From: Nostoc piscinale CENA21
GTDB lineage: Bacteria; Cyanobacteriota; Cyanobacteriia; Cyanobacteriales; Nostocaceae
Direction of reading: 5' to 3'
Assembly: GCF_001298445.1 (NCBI RefSeq)
Contig: NZ_CP012036.1
Coordinates: 186,001 to 250,000 of the forward strand
DNA: 64,000 nt
Shown here: in pieces, positions 8,939 to 18,186 of the stretch
Layout: each line of letters opens with the position of its first letter
How positions within the stretch are numbered: the first letter of the stretch is position 1
Program-made: the position numbers and the translations under genes
The notes under the pieces: generated by a model
Databases searched by the model: none
Told to the model about the DNA's origin: nothing
The model's input: the letters and a program-made list of their open reading frames with translations, nothing else

Positions 8939-9778
8939 GTCATTTGTCATGTATAAAAAAGCAGCAGGCAGAAATTAGGAAACCAAAGAACAAAATTTGA
9001 TACTACCCTTAATGAAGCAGCGCAAAACACATCTACACACTTCAGACTTTCTTCCCCTGCTGCATCTGTAGATTCTGTTACGTTTTCCTGCAACTGATAA
9101 ATGTAGAATTCAGTTATAGCAAGAAGCATATAGATTAGGAAATTTTGCACACATGAATGCAGGAAGCACACTAATACTTTTACTCCTGCCTTCTGCCTCC
9201 TGGAGACAGCGCGTTGCGAGGATTCCCCCCGTTATAGCGACTGTCGTCCTCCTGCCTCTTGCTATGACGATAGTTTAATGGAGTCTAACCATAGCTGTAG
9301 CATCTGTGGAGAGAATTTCCCAATGAGTTCAAAGTTAACAAACCTAATAATTAGTTGACTACAAGTTTAAGGAAACTGTAATGTTAGGGATGCTCTATTT
9401 GAGAAAATTGATTGAAAATTTGTAATTGCTAGTTCATAATTAAGTTTCTGATAAAGATTGAGTTTCTAACCGAACCGGGGTTGCTTTTCAAAGCGGTGGA
9501 TTCTCATTGGTCTTCTAATTACGCACTAGCAACTGTCTTGATTGTTGCATCTATTGAATAACTGGTGGTTTGTCCCATTAATTTTGCTCTAGCACTACTG
9601 AAAATTAATGAGATAAACACTACCTACTATTAGCGTCATGATGTCAAAGTTGTGGCTCTAAGTATTAATTGGCATCAAATTTCAGAGGGTATTTAGTAGA
9701 GGTAATTTATCAAATCTCTACTACGTCTCATACTTTTTTAGATCCATCAGCACATTTTTAAATAAACAGGCAACAACC
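8939..9778. other. Intergenic region, repeats and devB upstream region
   Basis: No gene is supported. At 9183-9266 a CTGCCTTCTGCCTCCTG-type repeat is interrupted by a GC-rich insert (GACAGCGCGTTGCGAGG... GCGACTGTC) and then resumes as TCCTCCTGCCTC, which looks like one small mobile repeat nested in another. Bases 9300-9778 are AT-rich and should contain the promoter of the devB-like gene. I looked for GTA-N8-TAC NtcA boxes there and found none. Confidence 0.55.
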
Positions 9779-11218
9779 ATGTCAAGGGTGACTGAGAAGC
9801 CAAGATCAAGGCCACCAATACTTGATCCAGAACAACCTAAGATTTGGTGGGGCATTGCTGTAGCCTTACCAATAGTAATCGCTGCGGGGTTACTAACTAC
9901 AGCTAAAGTTGAGCAATTGAAAAAGATTAACTCATCTGTACCTGTCAGACCAGTTGCTAACAGTATTAGTGCAGTAGGACGTTTAGAACCGCGCGGTGAA
10001 GTGATTAAACTTTCTGCACCAGCAGCCGGATTACAATCTGCATCACGAGTGAAGCAACTGTTTGTCCGCGAAGGAGAACAGGTGAGAAAAGGGCAAGTGA
10101 TTGCGATTTTAGACAATCATGACACTCAGTTAGCCAATGTCGAACAAGCAAAAGCTAAATTACTAGAAGCGCGTGCTAATTTAGCCCAAGTTCAAGTGGG
10201 TTCACCCAGAGATGTGCAAGCGCAACAAGCGGTAATTGCTAGACTAGAAGCTCAGTTACGCGGCGAGAGGGATGCTCAACAAGCGACAATTACTAGAATT
10301 GCATCGCAGTTGAGTGCAGAAAAACTAGCTCAACAGGCGACAGTTGATCGCTTGGAAGCAGAATTGCGCGGACAAAGTGATAGCTTAAGAGCCACCTTGA
10401 CACGCATCCAAGCCGAACAGCGTAATGCTCAAGTTGATGCAGGACGTTATGAATTTCTTTATCGCCAAGGTGCTATTTCTCAACAAGAACGGGATAGACG
10501 ACGATTGAGTGCGATTACCGCTCAACAGCAGGTAGTGGAAAGTCAAGCTACTTTGCGACAAGCGATCGCTACTTTGCGTCAACAAGTTGCAGAAGCTAGG
10601 GCGAACCAAATCAAAACCTTAAGTGGCTTACAACAGCAACTAATTGAAGCTAAAGTTACCCGTGACAAAACTGTAGCCACTTTACAAAGACAACTCGACG
10701 AAGAACGAGCCAGACTCAAGAGACTGATAGAAGTTGATCCAACAAATGTCCAAATGGCGCAAGCACAAGTTAGTAATGCGATCGCTACTGTCAAACAAGC
10801 CGACGCAGAACTACGATTAAGCTACGTCCAAGCACCTACTTCTGGAGAAATTTTAAAAATTTACACCAAGTCAGGCGAAGCCATCAGCCCCAATGGTATT
10901 GCGGAGATTGGCCAAACTGAGCAAATGATGGTGATCGCAGAAGTTCCAGAAGATAGTATTAGTAAAGTCCGGATTGGTCAAAGTGTTTCTGTCAGCAGTG
11001 ATAATGGCGCTTTTGAAGGTGAATTAAAAGGAATTGTCGCTGAAATTGGCAGAAAAGTCGGCAAAAAAGATGTGCTGAATAATGATCCTGCTGCTGATGT
11101 TGATGCCAGAGTTGTAGAAGTTAAAATTGCCCTCTCTCCAGAAGATAGCAATAAAGTTTCTGGCTTAACTAATGCCAAAGTTTTGGTTGAGATTAACAAC
11201 CCATCAGCTTCTAATTAA
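9779..11218 (+). CDS. devB: DevB/HlyD-type membrane fusion protein of an ABC exporter
   Basis: Periplasmic adaptor of a DevBCA-class exporter; in Anabaena DevBCA with TolC exports heterocyst glycolipids. The 479-residue protein has one N-terminal membrane helix (IWWGIAVALPIVIAAGLLTT) and a lipoyl/barrel half-motif (SAVGRLEPRGEVIKLSAP, VREGEQVRKGQVIAILDNHD). A long coiled coil (about residues 120-340) is rich in Gln/Ala repeats such as RLEAQLRGERDAQQATITR. The second lipoyl half is LSYVQAPTSGEILKIYTKSG, followed by the beta-barrel (VIAEVPEDSISKVRIGQ). It is the first gene of a three-gene set with permease and ATPase. Heterocystous genomes hold several paralogues, so the symbol marks the family, not proven orthology to the alr3710 operon. 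Confidence 0.9.
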   Translation: MSRVTEKPRSRPPILDPEQPKIWWGIAVALPIVIAAGLLTTAKVEQLKKINSSVPVRPVANSISAVGRLEPRGEVIKLSAPAAGLQSASRVKQLFVREGEQVRKGQVIAILDNHDTQLANVEQAKAKLLEARANLAQVQVGSPRDVQAQQAVIARLEAQLRGERDAQQATITRIASQLSAEKLAQQATVDRLEAELRGQSDSLRATLTRIQAEQRNAQVDAGRYEFLYRQGAISQQERDRRRLSAITAQQQVVESQATLRQAIATLRQQVAEARANQIKTLSGLQQQLIEAKVTRDKTVATLQRQLDEERARLKRLIEVDPTNVQMAQAQVSNAIATVKQADAELRLSYVQAPTSGEILKIYTKSGEAISPNGIAEIGQTEQMMVIAEVPEDSISKVRIGQSVSVSSDNGAFEGELKGIVAEIGRKVGKKDVLNNDPAADVDARVVEVKIALSPEDSNKVSGLTNAKVLVEINNPSASN

Positions 11219-11373
11219 CTAGCAGGAGGCAGGAGGCAGGAAGTAAAGGTTTTATTATTACTGGCATTCCAGCTTTCAACATATCTGACTATTGCTATGG
11301 CTTGTGAAAATACACATTACTCAGATGAACAGCTACTAATCTGATTCATTCCAGACGACCATTGATAAATAAC

Positions 11374-12528
11374 ATGATTCAAAAAATACCTCTCGCGTGG
11401 CTACAAATGACGCGAGATAAAACGCGATTAGCCGTAGCTTTAGCTGGAATTGCTTTTGCTGATATTTTGATGTTTACCCAACTCGGTTTCCGAGATGCAC
11501 TTTATTACAGTAACGTGCAGTTACATAGCAGTTTAAATGGTGACATTGTTTTAATTAACCGCCAATCTAATGCGATTTTGTCTATGAAAAGCTTTTCGCA
11601 ACGGCGTTTATATAAAGCTTTGGATTTACCAGCAGTACAATCAGTACATCCCATATATTTAGATTACACTGCTTGGAAAAATCCAGTCACAGGGCGGTCA
11701 CGTACCTTACTTGTCTTTGGCATTAACCCGGAAGTCAATTTATTTAATTTACCAGGAGTTCCCGAAAATTTAGATAAATTGAAGCTACCTGATGTCGTTT
11801 TATTTGACCGTTCCTCTAGGCAGGAGTATGGGCCGATTGCCTCTGATTTTGATCAAGGTAAAACTGTCACAGCTGAACTCAGAAGACGCAAAATTAAAGT
11901 AGTCGGATTGTTTACTTTAGGCACATCTTTTGGTGCAGATGGTAACTTAATCACCAGTGATGTTAACTTTTTACGTATCTTTAATACCCGGCAGCAAGGC
12001 TTAATTGATATTGGAGTAATTAAAGTCAAACCAGGAGCAGATGTTCAAGCTGTAGCGAAAGATTTACGTCAATATTTACCCCAAGATGTGAATGTATTGA
12101 CTAAGGAAGATTTTATCGAATTTGAACGTCATTATTGGGCGAGTAGTACAGCCATTGGCTTTATTTTCAGTTTGGGAACAATTATGGGTTTTATTGTCGG
12201 AACTGTAATTGTGTACCAAATTCTTTATACAGAAGTGTCCGACCATTTATCTGAATATGCGACTTTAAAAGCTATCGGCTATACACAAAAATATTTGTTG
12301 ATAGTGATTTTGCAAGAAGCGTTATTATTAGCTTGCCTGGGATATATGCCTGGATTATTTTTTACAATTTTAATGTATCAAAAAGCGAAGGAAGCTACAC
12401 TTCTACCAATTTTTATGACTTTTGATAGAGCAGTTTCGGTATTAATATTAACCATGATTATGTGTTTTATATCTGGTGCGATCGCTGTACGTAAGTTACG
12501 TTCTGCTGACCCGGCTGATATCTTTTAA
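11374..12528 (+). CDS. devC: DevC-type ABC exporter permease
   Basis: FtsX/MacB-like inner-membrane permease of the exporter. The protein (about 384 residues from ATG 11374) has the DevC N terminus MIQKIPLAWLQMTRDKTRLAVALAGIAFAD, one early membrane helix, a large periplasmic domain (about residues 45-255) and three C-terminal helices (GFIFSLGTIMGFIVGTVIV, LLIVILQEALLLACLGYMPG, AVSVLILTMIMCFISGAIAV). It ends in a KLRSADPADIF tail typical of the family. TTG 11362 would add only four residues; ATG 11374 matches the family. The 155-bp gap from devB contains a GCAGGAGGCAGGAGG repeat. Confidence 0.92.
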   Translation: MIQKIPLAWLQMTRDKTRLAVALAGIAFADILMFTQLGFRDALYYSNVQLHSSLNGDIVLINRQSNAILSMKSFSQRRLYKALDLPAVQSVHPIYLDYTAWKNPVTGRSRTLLVFGINPEVNLFNLPGVPENLDKLKLPDVVLFDRSSRQEYGPIASDFDQGKTVTAELRRRKIKVVGLFTLGTSFGADGNLITSDVNFLRIFNTRQQGLIDIGVIKVKPGADVQAVAKDLRQYLPQDVNVLTKEDFIEFERHYWASSTAIGFIFSLGTIMGFIVGTVIVYQILYTEVSDHLSEYATLKAIGYTQKYLLIVILQEALLLACLGYMPGLFFTILMYQKAKEATLLPIFMTFDRAVSVLILTMIMCFISGAIAVRKLRSADPADIF

Positions 12529-12667
12529 ATAATTGTGATAAATATGGTAGCAAGTAATCAGTTTTTATTATCAAAATGATATATATTTAATGCTTAAACT
12601 GTCACCATAAGCAGACAGGCTCTAGAGTTCCGAGAAGCGATTGTCAACTTCTAAACCACCACTGAAC

Positions 12668-13402
12668 ATGAGACAAGAACCTGTAATTGCCATTAAAAGT
12701 CTGAATCATTACTATGGCAAAGGCTCACTAAAAAGACAGATTTTATTTGACATTAACCTGGAAATTTATCCGGGAGAAATTGTGATTATGACAGGCCCTT
12801 CTGGCTCAGGTAAAACAACATTACTAAGTTTGATTGGCGGTTTAAGGTCTGTCCAAGAAGGTAGTTTAAAATTTTTGGGTGTAGAATTATTCGGCTCTAG
12901 CCAAACTCAACTAGTACAAATTCGGCGCAATATTGGCTATATTTTTCAGGCGCATAACTTACTAGGATTTTTAAGTGCTAGGCAAAATGTCCAGATGGCA
13001 GTAGAACTGAATGATAAAGTCAGTCAAAATGATGCGATCGCCAAAGCAGAAACCATGCTAACTGCTGTTGGCTTAAAAAACCGAGTTAATTACTATCCTG
13101 ATAACTTATCTGGGGGACAAAAACAAAGAGTTGCGATCGCTCGCGCCCTAGTGAATAATCCGCCACTAGTCTTAGCAGACGAACCAACCGCCGCCTTGGA
13201 TAAACAATCAGGACGTGATGTTGTAGAAATTATGCAGCGTCTCGCCAAAGAACAAGGAACTTCCATTTTGTTAGTGACACACGACAACCGGATTTTAGAT
13301 ATAGCTGATCGGATTGTCGAAATGGAAGATGGTCTTTTAGCCCGTGACTCCCAAAGCGCCGTCATTAGTTACGATGCTGGAGCATGGAGCGAAAAACCTT
13401 GA
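12668..13402 (+). CDS. devA: DevA-type ABC exporter ATPase
   Basis: ATP-binding subunit partnering with the adaptor and permease upstream. All nucleotide-binding motifs are present: Walker A GPSGSGKTTLL, Q-loop (YIFQAHNLLGFLSA), signature LSGGQKQRVAIARAL, Walker B LVLADEPTAALD and the H-loop VTHDNRI. About 244 residues from ATG 12668 (MRQEPVIAIKSLNHYYGKGS); an upstream TTG at 12641 would add nine. Bases 12529-12667 between permease and ATPase hold no gene. The order adaptor-permease-ATPase is the DevBCA order. The set lies 1.4 kb upstream of the polysaccharide island, suggesting, but not proving, a shared role in the heterocyst envelope. Confidence 0.93.
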   Translation: MRQEPVIAIKSLNHYYGKGSLKRQILFDINLEIYPGEIVIMTGPSGSGKTTLLSLIGGLRSVQEGSLKFLGVELFGSSQTQLVQIRRNIGYIFQAHNLLGFLSARQNVQMAVELNDKVSQNDAIAKAETMLTAVGLKNRVNYYPDNLSGGQKQRVAIARALVNNPPLVLADEPTAALDKQSGRDVVEIMQRLAKEQGTSILLVTHDNRILDIADRIVEMEDGLLARDSQSAVISYDAGAWSEKP

Positions 13403-14788
13403 AAAATTTAGAAGTCAGAATTCAGCACTCAGATGCAATTCATGAGGGATTTACAGCGTTTCTCGGTTGAGTGCAGTACAAGTAGATCAGGAACAGAGGC
13501 GCTTGGGCTAGAAGCTAGAGGCTAGAGGCTAGGGAAATGTACCTCATTGGATGAAAACCGCTATATGTCATCATGGTCAATAACTCAATTCACAAAGGTG
13601 GAGATGTTGAAAAACTCATCGAATCTGCCGAAGCTAAATTGATTTATTTACCACCATATTCTCCTGCTTTTCCCCATTGAAAATTGTTGGTCACAGATTA
13701 AAAATATACTCTGTTCTCTCGATGCTAGGAGTTATCCTAATTTAGCCACAGCCATTAAAACTGCTTTTAGCCAAATCTCTTTAGATGATATTTATAACTG
13801 GTTCACTCATTGTTGTTACTGTAGTTCACTAGACTAAGAAACGCTAAGTAAGTCGGTGGGAAAAAATAAAACTAAGTTAAGACAGGTAAACACAGCTAAT
13901 ATCTTCTTTCTTCCTGCTTCCTGCCTTGTCATAACGGTAATTTTTAACATTGAGATACTTATATTATCCGTACTGAATGCTAAATACAAAAGATTTAAAA
14001 TAGTCTGATTGTCCAGATAAAGTAGTCATTATTTTTCCTTTAACATCCCATAAATATTAACCAGAGATGTAGACGCGGTAGCGTCTTCCCGTACTCCTTC
14101 GGATCTCCGAAGGTTAGGGTACGTAGATAAACGCGGATGAATCTGTATTTTATATAAATAAAAATTGCTATAGTTCGACTATCTGTACTAAACAAAACAG
14201 TAAAAACTTTACCTACCGTTATCGCTTTTTTTTTTAGAATGTCTCCCGATGGTAGTTTTGATGATGTTTTGGTGTCTAAATCTCTACCTACTTTGAGTTT
14301 TTCGCATTCCTGTTCTAGTTCTCTGAGGTAATTCATATCACACTGGTCAATCCCCTCTGATCTGAATCCTTACATAAAAAGTATTCATCAACCTTTTACA
14401 CATCAGAGATTTTAATTTACTTTTTCTTCATACAAGTAGCAAAAATTCTAGTTAGATTATGTACGGAGAAAAACAGAGCAAAGACAAATTCTCCCCAACC
14501 AAGTGCATCCTCTTCATCTCCAGAAACTCAAATTGAAGAATTTAGAAGTCAGCATCCAGAATTCAGAATTAATGAAAAGGTATATATATCCTCTACTCAT
14601 TAAAAGCTCCTAAATCCAGCATGTAGTCAGATGTTTCAGCATTGATTCATCCACGGCTTCGTACAACACTCATCCTGAATTCTGAATGCCAATGGTGCTT
14701 CTTTGGAAAACCCACTATTGCACTGGCTCCTCCTGACTCCTGAATTCTATTTACAAAATAATTCCCTACAAATCTCCGAGGTAATTGC
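13403..14788. other. Gene-poor spacer between the exporter operon and the HEP island
   Basis: Apart from the IS630 fossil (annotated separately) no gene is supported. Repeats seen: GCTAGAGGCTAGAGGCTAGG tandem copies near 13508-13535, a GACGCGGTAGCGTC plus CTCCTTCGGATCTCCGAAGG block at 14070-14115, and CAGAATTCAG / GAATTCTGAAT-type copies at 14545-14570, 14665-14685 and 14740. The last part should contain the promoter of rfbF and so of the whole island. Confidence 0.55.
13558..13837 (+). mobile_element. IS630-family transposase fossil (C-terminal fragment)
   Basis: Translation from about 13564 gives a VIMVNNSIHKGGDVEKLIE motif, then AKLIYLPPYSPAF. After a frame change near 13668 it continues PIENCWSQIKNIL and ends NWFTHCCYCSSLD. 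This is the C-terminal half of an IS630/Tc1-type DDE transposase (usual forms are MDNCSIHKG and YSPDFSPIENCWS). The second catalytic Asp position appears changed to Val (MVNN for MDNC), the frame is broken around the CCCC at 13672, and the N-terminal half and terminal inverted repeats are missing. It is an inactive remnant, possibly left by an insertion between the devBCA set and the HEP island. Confidence 0.75.
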
Positions 14789-15562
14789 ATGAAAGCGGTG
14801 ATTTTGGCTGGTGGACTTGGTACACGCCTCAGTGAAGAAACCAGTATCAGACCAAAGCCAATGGTTGAAATTGGTGGTAAACCAATTCTTTGGCATATCA
14901 TGAAAACTTATTCAGCCCACGGCATTAATGATTTTATTATTTGTTGTGGTTACAAAGGTTACGTGATTAAGGAGTATTTTGCTAACTACTTCTTGCACAT
15001 GTCAGATGTAACTTTTGATATGCGTTTTAACCAAATGAATGTACATTCTGGTTATGCAGAACCTTGGCGAGTCACCTTAGTCAATACTGGTGACAGTACC
15101 ATGACTGGTGGACGCTTAAAAAGAGTTGCTGAACATGTCGGAAATGACACTTTCTGCTTTACTTATGGTGATGGTGTAAGTGATATAAATATCACTGAGC
15201 TAATTAAATTTCACAAACAACAAAAAACATTAGCGACACTCACAGCAGTACAACCAGCTGGACGTTTTGGCGCTATTTCTTTAGAACAAGAGCAAACAAA
15301 AATCACCAGCTTCCGTGAGAAACGCGACGGTGAAGGTGCTTGGGTAAATGGTGGTTATTTTATCCTAGAACCAGATGTTATCGATTTAATTGCGGATGAC
15401 AGCACTGTTTGGGAGAAAGAACCATTAGAAAAGTTAGCTGATATGGAACAATTATCTGCTTTTAAACACAATGGTTTTTGGCAACCAATGGATACATTAC
15501 GCGATAAAAATCATCTCGAAGAGCTATGGCAAAGTGGTAAAGCTCCTTGGCAAGTATGGTAA
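14789..15562 (+). CDS. rfbF: Glucose-1-phosphate cytidylyltransferase (CDP-glucose synthase)
   Basis: Makes CDP-glucose from CTP and glucose 1-phosphate. The nucleotidyltransferase loop AGGLGTRLSEETSIRPKPMV is at residues 7-26, then GGKPILWHIMK, the metal-binding FTYGDGVSD, and a C terminus ending WQSGKAPWQVW; 257 residues is the family length. It is the first gene of the + strand polysaccharide island and corresponds by position and type to the gene that opens the Anabaena HEP island (alr2825, from memory). The usual partners CDP-glucose 4,6-dehydratase (rfbG) and rfbH are not next to it; an SDR and oxidoreductases take their place. GAGGTAATTGC directly before the ATG contains the ribosome-binding site. 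Confidence 0.95.
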   Translation: MKAVILAGGLGTRLSEETSIRPKPMVEIGGKPILWHIMKTYSAHGINDFIICCGYKGYVIKEYFANYFLHMSDVTFDMRFNQMNVHSGYAEPWRVTLVNTGDSTMTGGRLKRVAEHVGNDTFCFTYGDGVSDINITELIKFHKQQKTLATLTAVQPAGRFGAISLEQEQTKITSFREKRDGEGAWVNGGYFILEPDVIDLIADDSTVWEKEPLEKLADMEQLSAFKHNGFWQPMDTLRDKNHLEELWQSGKAPWQVW

Positions 15563-15657
15563 GAAGTATGAAGTATGAAGTGTAAAGTATGAAATTTCAT
15601 CCTCAAGCTTCTACTTTCAGCTTTTTGACAAATGACAAATGACAAATGACAAATAAA

Positions 15658-16872
15658 ATGTACGATTTTGCGATTGTCGGCGGTGGCATAGTAGGTTTAT
15701 CAACAGCGATGGCCTTGGGTAAACGCTATCCACAGGCACGCATTCTAGTATTAGAAAAAGAAAGCAACTGGGCATTTCACCAAACCGGCAATAATAGTGG
15801 GGTAATTCACTCTGGCATTTACTATAAACCAGGGAGTTTTAAAGCTAAATTTTGCCGTGATGGTAGTCGCTCAATGGTGGAATTTTGCCAAGAACATGGA
15901 ATTGACCATGAAATCTGCGGTAAAGTTATTGTTGCCACCGACGAACAAGAACTACCACGCTTAGAAAATCTCTATCAACGTGGCTTAGAAAATAATTTAA
16001 AAGTCCAGAAAATCAGCCCAGAAGAAGTAAAAGAAATTGAACCTCATGTTAGTTGTGTGGCGGGCATTCGGGTATTTTCAACTGGTATTGTTAATTACAA
16101 GCAAGTTTGTTTAAAATACGCGGAATTAATTCAAAAGCAAGGTGGAGATTTACGCCTCAATACCAAAGTATTGAAAATCTCTACTAGCGGGAAAAATCAG
16201 GTACTAGAAACTAATCACGGCAACTTTGAAACTAAATTTGTGATCAATTGTGCCGGATTGCATAGCGATCGCATTGCTAAGTTAGGTGGAGTCGAACCCA
16301 AAGCGAAAATCGTACCTTTCCGGGGCGAATATTACGAACTTACCCCAGAAAAACGGTATCTGGTGAAAACCCTGATTTATCCAGTGCCTAACCCTGATTT
16401 TCCCTTCTTGGGTGTTCACTTTACCAAAATGATTGATGGTACAGTTCATGCTGGCCCCAACGCCGTTCTCAGCCTCAAGCGCGAAGGTTACAAAAAAACC
16501 GACTTTGACTTGAAGGATTTTGCAGAAGTCATGACTTACCCTGGTTTCTGGAAACTTGCAGCCAAACACGCTGACGAAGGTATCCAAGAAATCATTCGTT
16601 CCTTTAGCAAAGCAGCATTTGTCAGAAGTTTGCAAAAACTGATTCCCGAAGTCCAAGCCGAAGATTTAGTTCCCACCCATGCGGGAGTCCGCGCCCAAGC
16701 TTTAATGGATGACGGCAAACTAGTAGACGACTTTTTGATCATTCCTGGTCAAAATTCTATTCATGTCTGCAATGCACCTTCACCCGCAGCCACATCTTCT
16801 TTAGAAATTGGTAAAGCGATCGCTTCTCAAGTTCCCCAACAATCCCATCTTGAAACTGTAATTGTTGCATAA
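15658..16872 (+). CDS. lhgO: L-2-hydroxyglutarate oxidase-like FAD oxidoreductase
   Basis: A DAO-superfamily flavoenzyme of about 404 residues. The N-terminal FAD fold is clear (FAIVGGGIVGLSTAMALG, then LEKE), followed by HQTGNNSGVIHSGIYYKPGS, the LhgO/YgaF signature. Later CAGLHSDRIAKLGG and THAGVRAQAL complete the family pattern. LhgO oxidises L-2-hydroxyglutarate to 2-oxoglutarate, but within this sugar-nucleotide island the true substrate may be a hydroxy acid or sugar derivative. ATG 15658 is preferred; ATG 15646 belongs to a TGACAAATGACAAATGACAAA repeat. It is separated from rfbF by 95 bp holding GAAGTATGAAGTATGAAGT tandem copies. Confidence 0.85.
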   Translation: MYDFAIVGGGIVGLSTAMALGKRYPQARILVLEKESNWAFHQTGNNSGVIHSGIYYKPGSFKAKFCRDGSRSMVEFCQEHGIDHEICGKVIVATDEQELPRLENLYQRGLENNLKVQKISPEEVKEIEPHVSCVAGIRVFSTGIVNYKQVCLKYAELIQKQGGDLRLNTKVLKISTSGKNQVLETNHGNFETKFVINCAGLHSDRIAKLGGVEPKAKIVPFRGEYYELTPEKRYLVKTLIYPVPNPDFPFLGVHFTKMIDGTVHAGPNAVLSLKREGYKKTDFDLKDFAEVMTYPGFWKLAAKHADEGIQEIIRSFSKAAFVRSLQKLIPEVQAEDLVPTHAGVRAQALMDDGKLVDDFLIIPGQNSIHVCNAPSPAATSSLEIGKAIASQVPQQSHLETVIVA

Positions 16873-17044
16873 GTATTGGGAGTGGGGAGTAGGGAGTGGC
16901 GTAAACATATCACAGCCCTGAATCTCTTGTAGGGTGGGCATACTTCGACAAGCTCAGTACAAGTCTTGCCTGCCCAAAGAAACCGAACATCTATCCCACA
17001 ACAACATTCCACACTACTTAAAACTTTTAAAGGAATTTCCACAA

Positions 17045-18073
17045 ATGAAAATATTAGTAACCGGAACAGAAGGCTACCTAGGTTCTTTATTGCCTCCTCT
17101 GTTAATTGAACGTGGCCATGAAGTCATCGGTGTTGATACAGGCTTTTATAAAGTTGGTTGGCTATACAACGGTACAGAAATTACCGCTAAAACCCTCAAC
17201 AAAGATATCCGCCACATCACTCCAGAAGATTTAGAAGGTGTAGAAGCAGTTGTTCACATGGCGGAACTTTCCAACGATCCCACCGGACAACTAGCACCTA
17301 ATATCACATACGAAATCAATCATTTAGGTTCTGTACGCCTCGCTAATTTAGCTAAAACAATGGGTGTACGACGCTTCGTCTATATGTCTTCGTGTAGTGT
17401 TTATGGCGTAGCTACCGAAGGCGATGTAACAGAAGAATCTCCAATCAATCCCCAAACTGCTTATGCAGAATGTAAAACCCTCGTTGAACGCGATGTTAGA
17501 CCTTTGGCAGATGATGATTTTTCCCCAACATTCATGCGAAACGCCACAGCTTTTGGTGCTTCCCCCAGAATGCGGTTTGACATCGTATTAAACAACCTTG
17601 CAGGTTTAGCTTGGACAAGTAAAGAAATTAAAATGACCAGCGATGGTACACCTTGGCGGCCATTAGTCCACGCATTAGATATTTGTAAAGCCATTATCTG
17701 CGCCTTAGAAGCACCACGCGACCTTGTACATAATCAAATCTTTAACGTTGGTGATACCAGTAATAACTATCGAGTCAAAGAAATTGCCGAAATTATTGCT
17801 GATGCTTTTCCTGGCTGTAAATTAAGCTTTGGTCAAAATGGCGCTGATAACCGCAGTTATCGTGTATCCTTCGAGAAAATTAACAGCATTCTCCCCGGTT
17901 TTAAATGTGATTGGAATGCTCAATTAGGCGCACAACAATTATTTAATTTATTCAGTCAAATTGATATGACTGAAGACACCTTTTTATTTAGAGGTTTTAC
18001 TCGCTTAAAGCAACTAGAGTATCTCATCCGCACCGAACAAATTGACAAAGATTTCTTCTGGGCGAAAAAATAG
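17045..18073 (+). CDS. Extended SDR, NAD-dependent nucleotide-sugar epimerase/dehydratase
   Basis: Rossmann-fold SDR of 342 residues starting MKILVTGTEGYLGSLLPPLL, with catalytic elements YMSSCSVYG and YAECK (YxxxK), an HALDICKAI substrate-binding segment and FNVGDTSNNYRVKEIAE. Start ATG 17045 follows AAAGGAATTTCCACA, a reasonable ribosome-binding site; the frame is open upstream to 16934 through repeat-like DNA (TTCGACAAGCTCAGTACAAG), so earlier starts are unlikely. In the island it most likely modifies the CDP-sugar made by RfbF, but the sequence does not tell a dehydratase from an epimerase. The 61-bp gap to the upstream frame and same strand suggest cotranscription. Confidence 0.88.
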   Translation: MKILVTGTEGYLGSLLPPLLIERGHEVIGVDTGFYKVGWLYNGTEITAKTLNKDIRHITPEDLEGVEAVVHMAELSNDPTGQLAPNITYEINHLGSVRLANLAKTMGVRRFVYMSSCSVYGVATEGDVTEESPINPQTAYAECKTLVERDVRPLADDDFSPTFMRNATAFGASPRMRFDIVLNNLAGLAWTSKEIKMTSDGTPWRPLVHALDICKAIICALEAPRDLVHNQIFNVGDTSNNYRVKEIAEIIADAFPGCKLSFGQNGADNRSYRVSFEKINSILPGFKCDWNAQLGAQQLFNLFSQIDMTEDTFLFRGFTRLKQLEYLIRTEQIDKDFFWAKK

Positions 18074-18093
18074 ATTCAAGTCTTAACCAAGTG

Positions 18094-18126
18094 ATATCCC
18101 CGACTTCTTAAAGAAGTCGGGGATAT
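18094..18126. repeat. Palindromic hairpin repeat, copy 1
   Basis: Perfect inverted repeat: ATATCCCCGACTTCTT and its exact complement around one central base. It lies just after the SDR gene. The same CCCCGACTTCTT/AAGAAGTCGGGG core recurs at 25193, 28939 and 41752, each time in an intergenic gap of or next to the HEP island. It may act as a transcription attenuator or be a REP-like mobile repeat. Confidence 0.85.
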
Positions 18127-18186
18127 GAAAATTCAGTCAATATTAACAATACTAAACTTCATTCTGAAATATATCTTAGCGAAAAA

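Noticed and set aside
9300..9778. NtcA box upstream of the devB-like gene
   Set aside because: Every GTA in this stretch was checked by eye; none has TAC eight bases later.
13558..13837. Active IS630 element
   Set aside because: Only the C-terminal half remains, the catalytic Asp motif is altered, the frame is broken and no inverted termini were found.
14040..14336. 98-aa minus-strand open frame in the gap before rfbF
   Set aside because: Its C-terminal half is read through repeat sequence (GACGCGGTAGCGTC, GGATCTCCGAAGG) and it has no recognisable domain; the first 35 residues look protein-like but are not enough for a call.
15560..15660. CRISPR-like array from repeated TATGAAG and TGACAAA units
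   Set aside because: Repeats are 7-9 bp, directly tandem and without spacers; they are short tandem repeats typical of Nostoc intergenic DNA.
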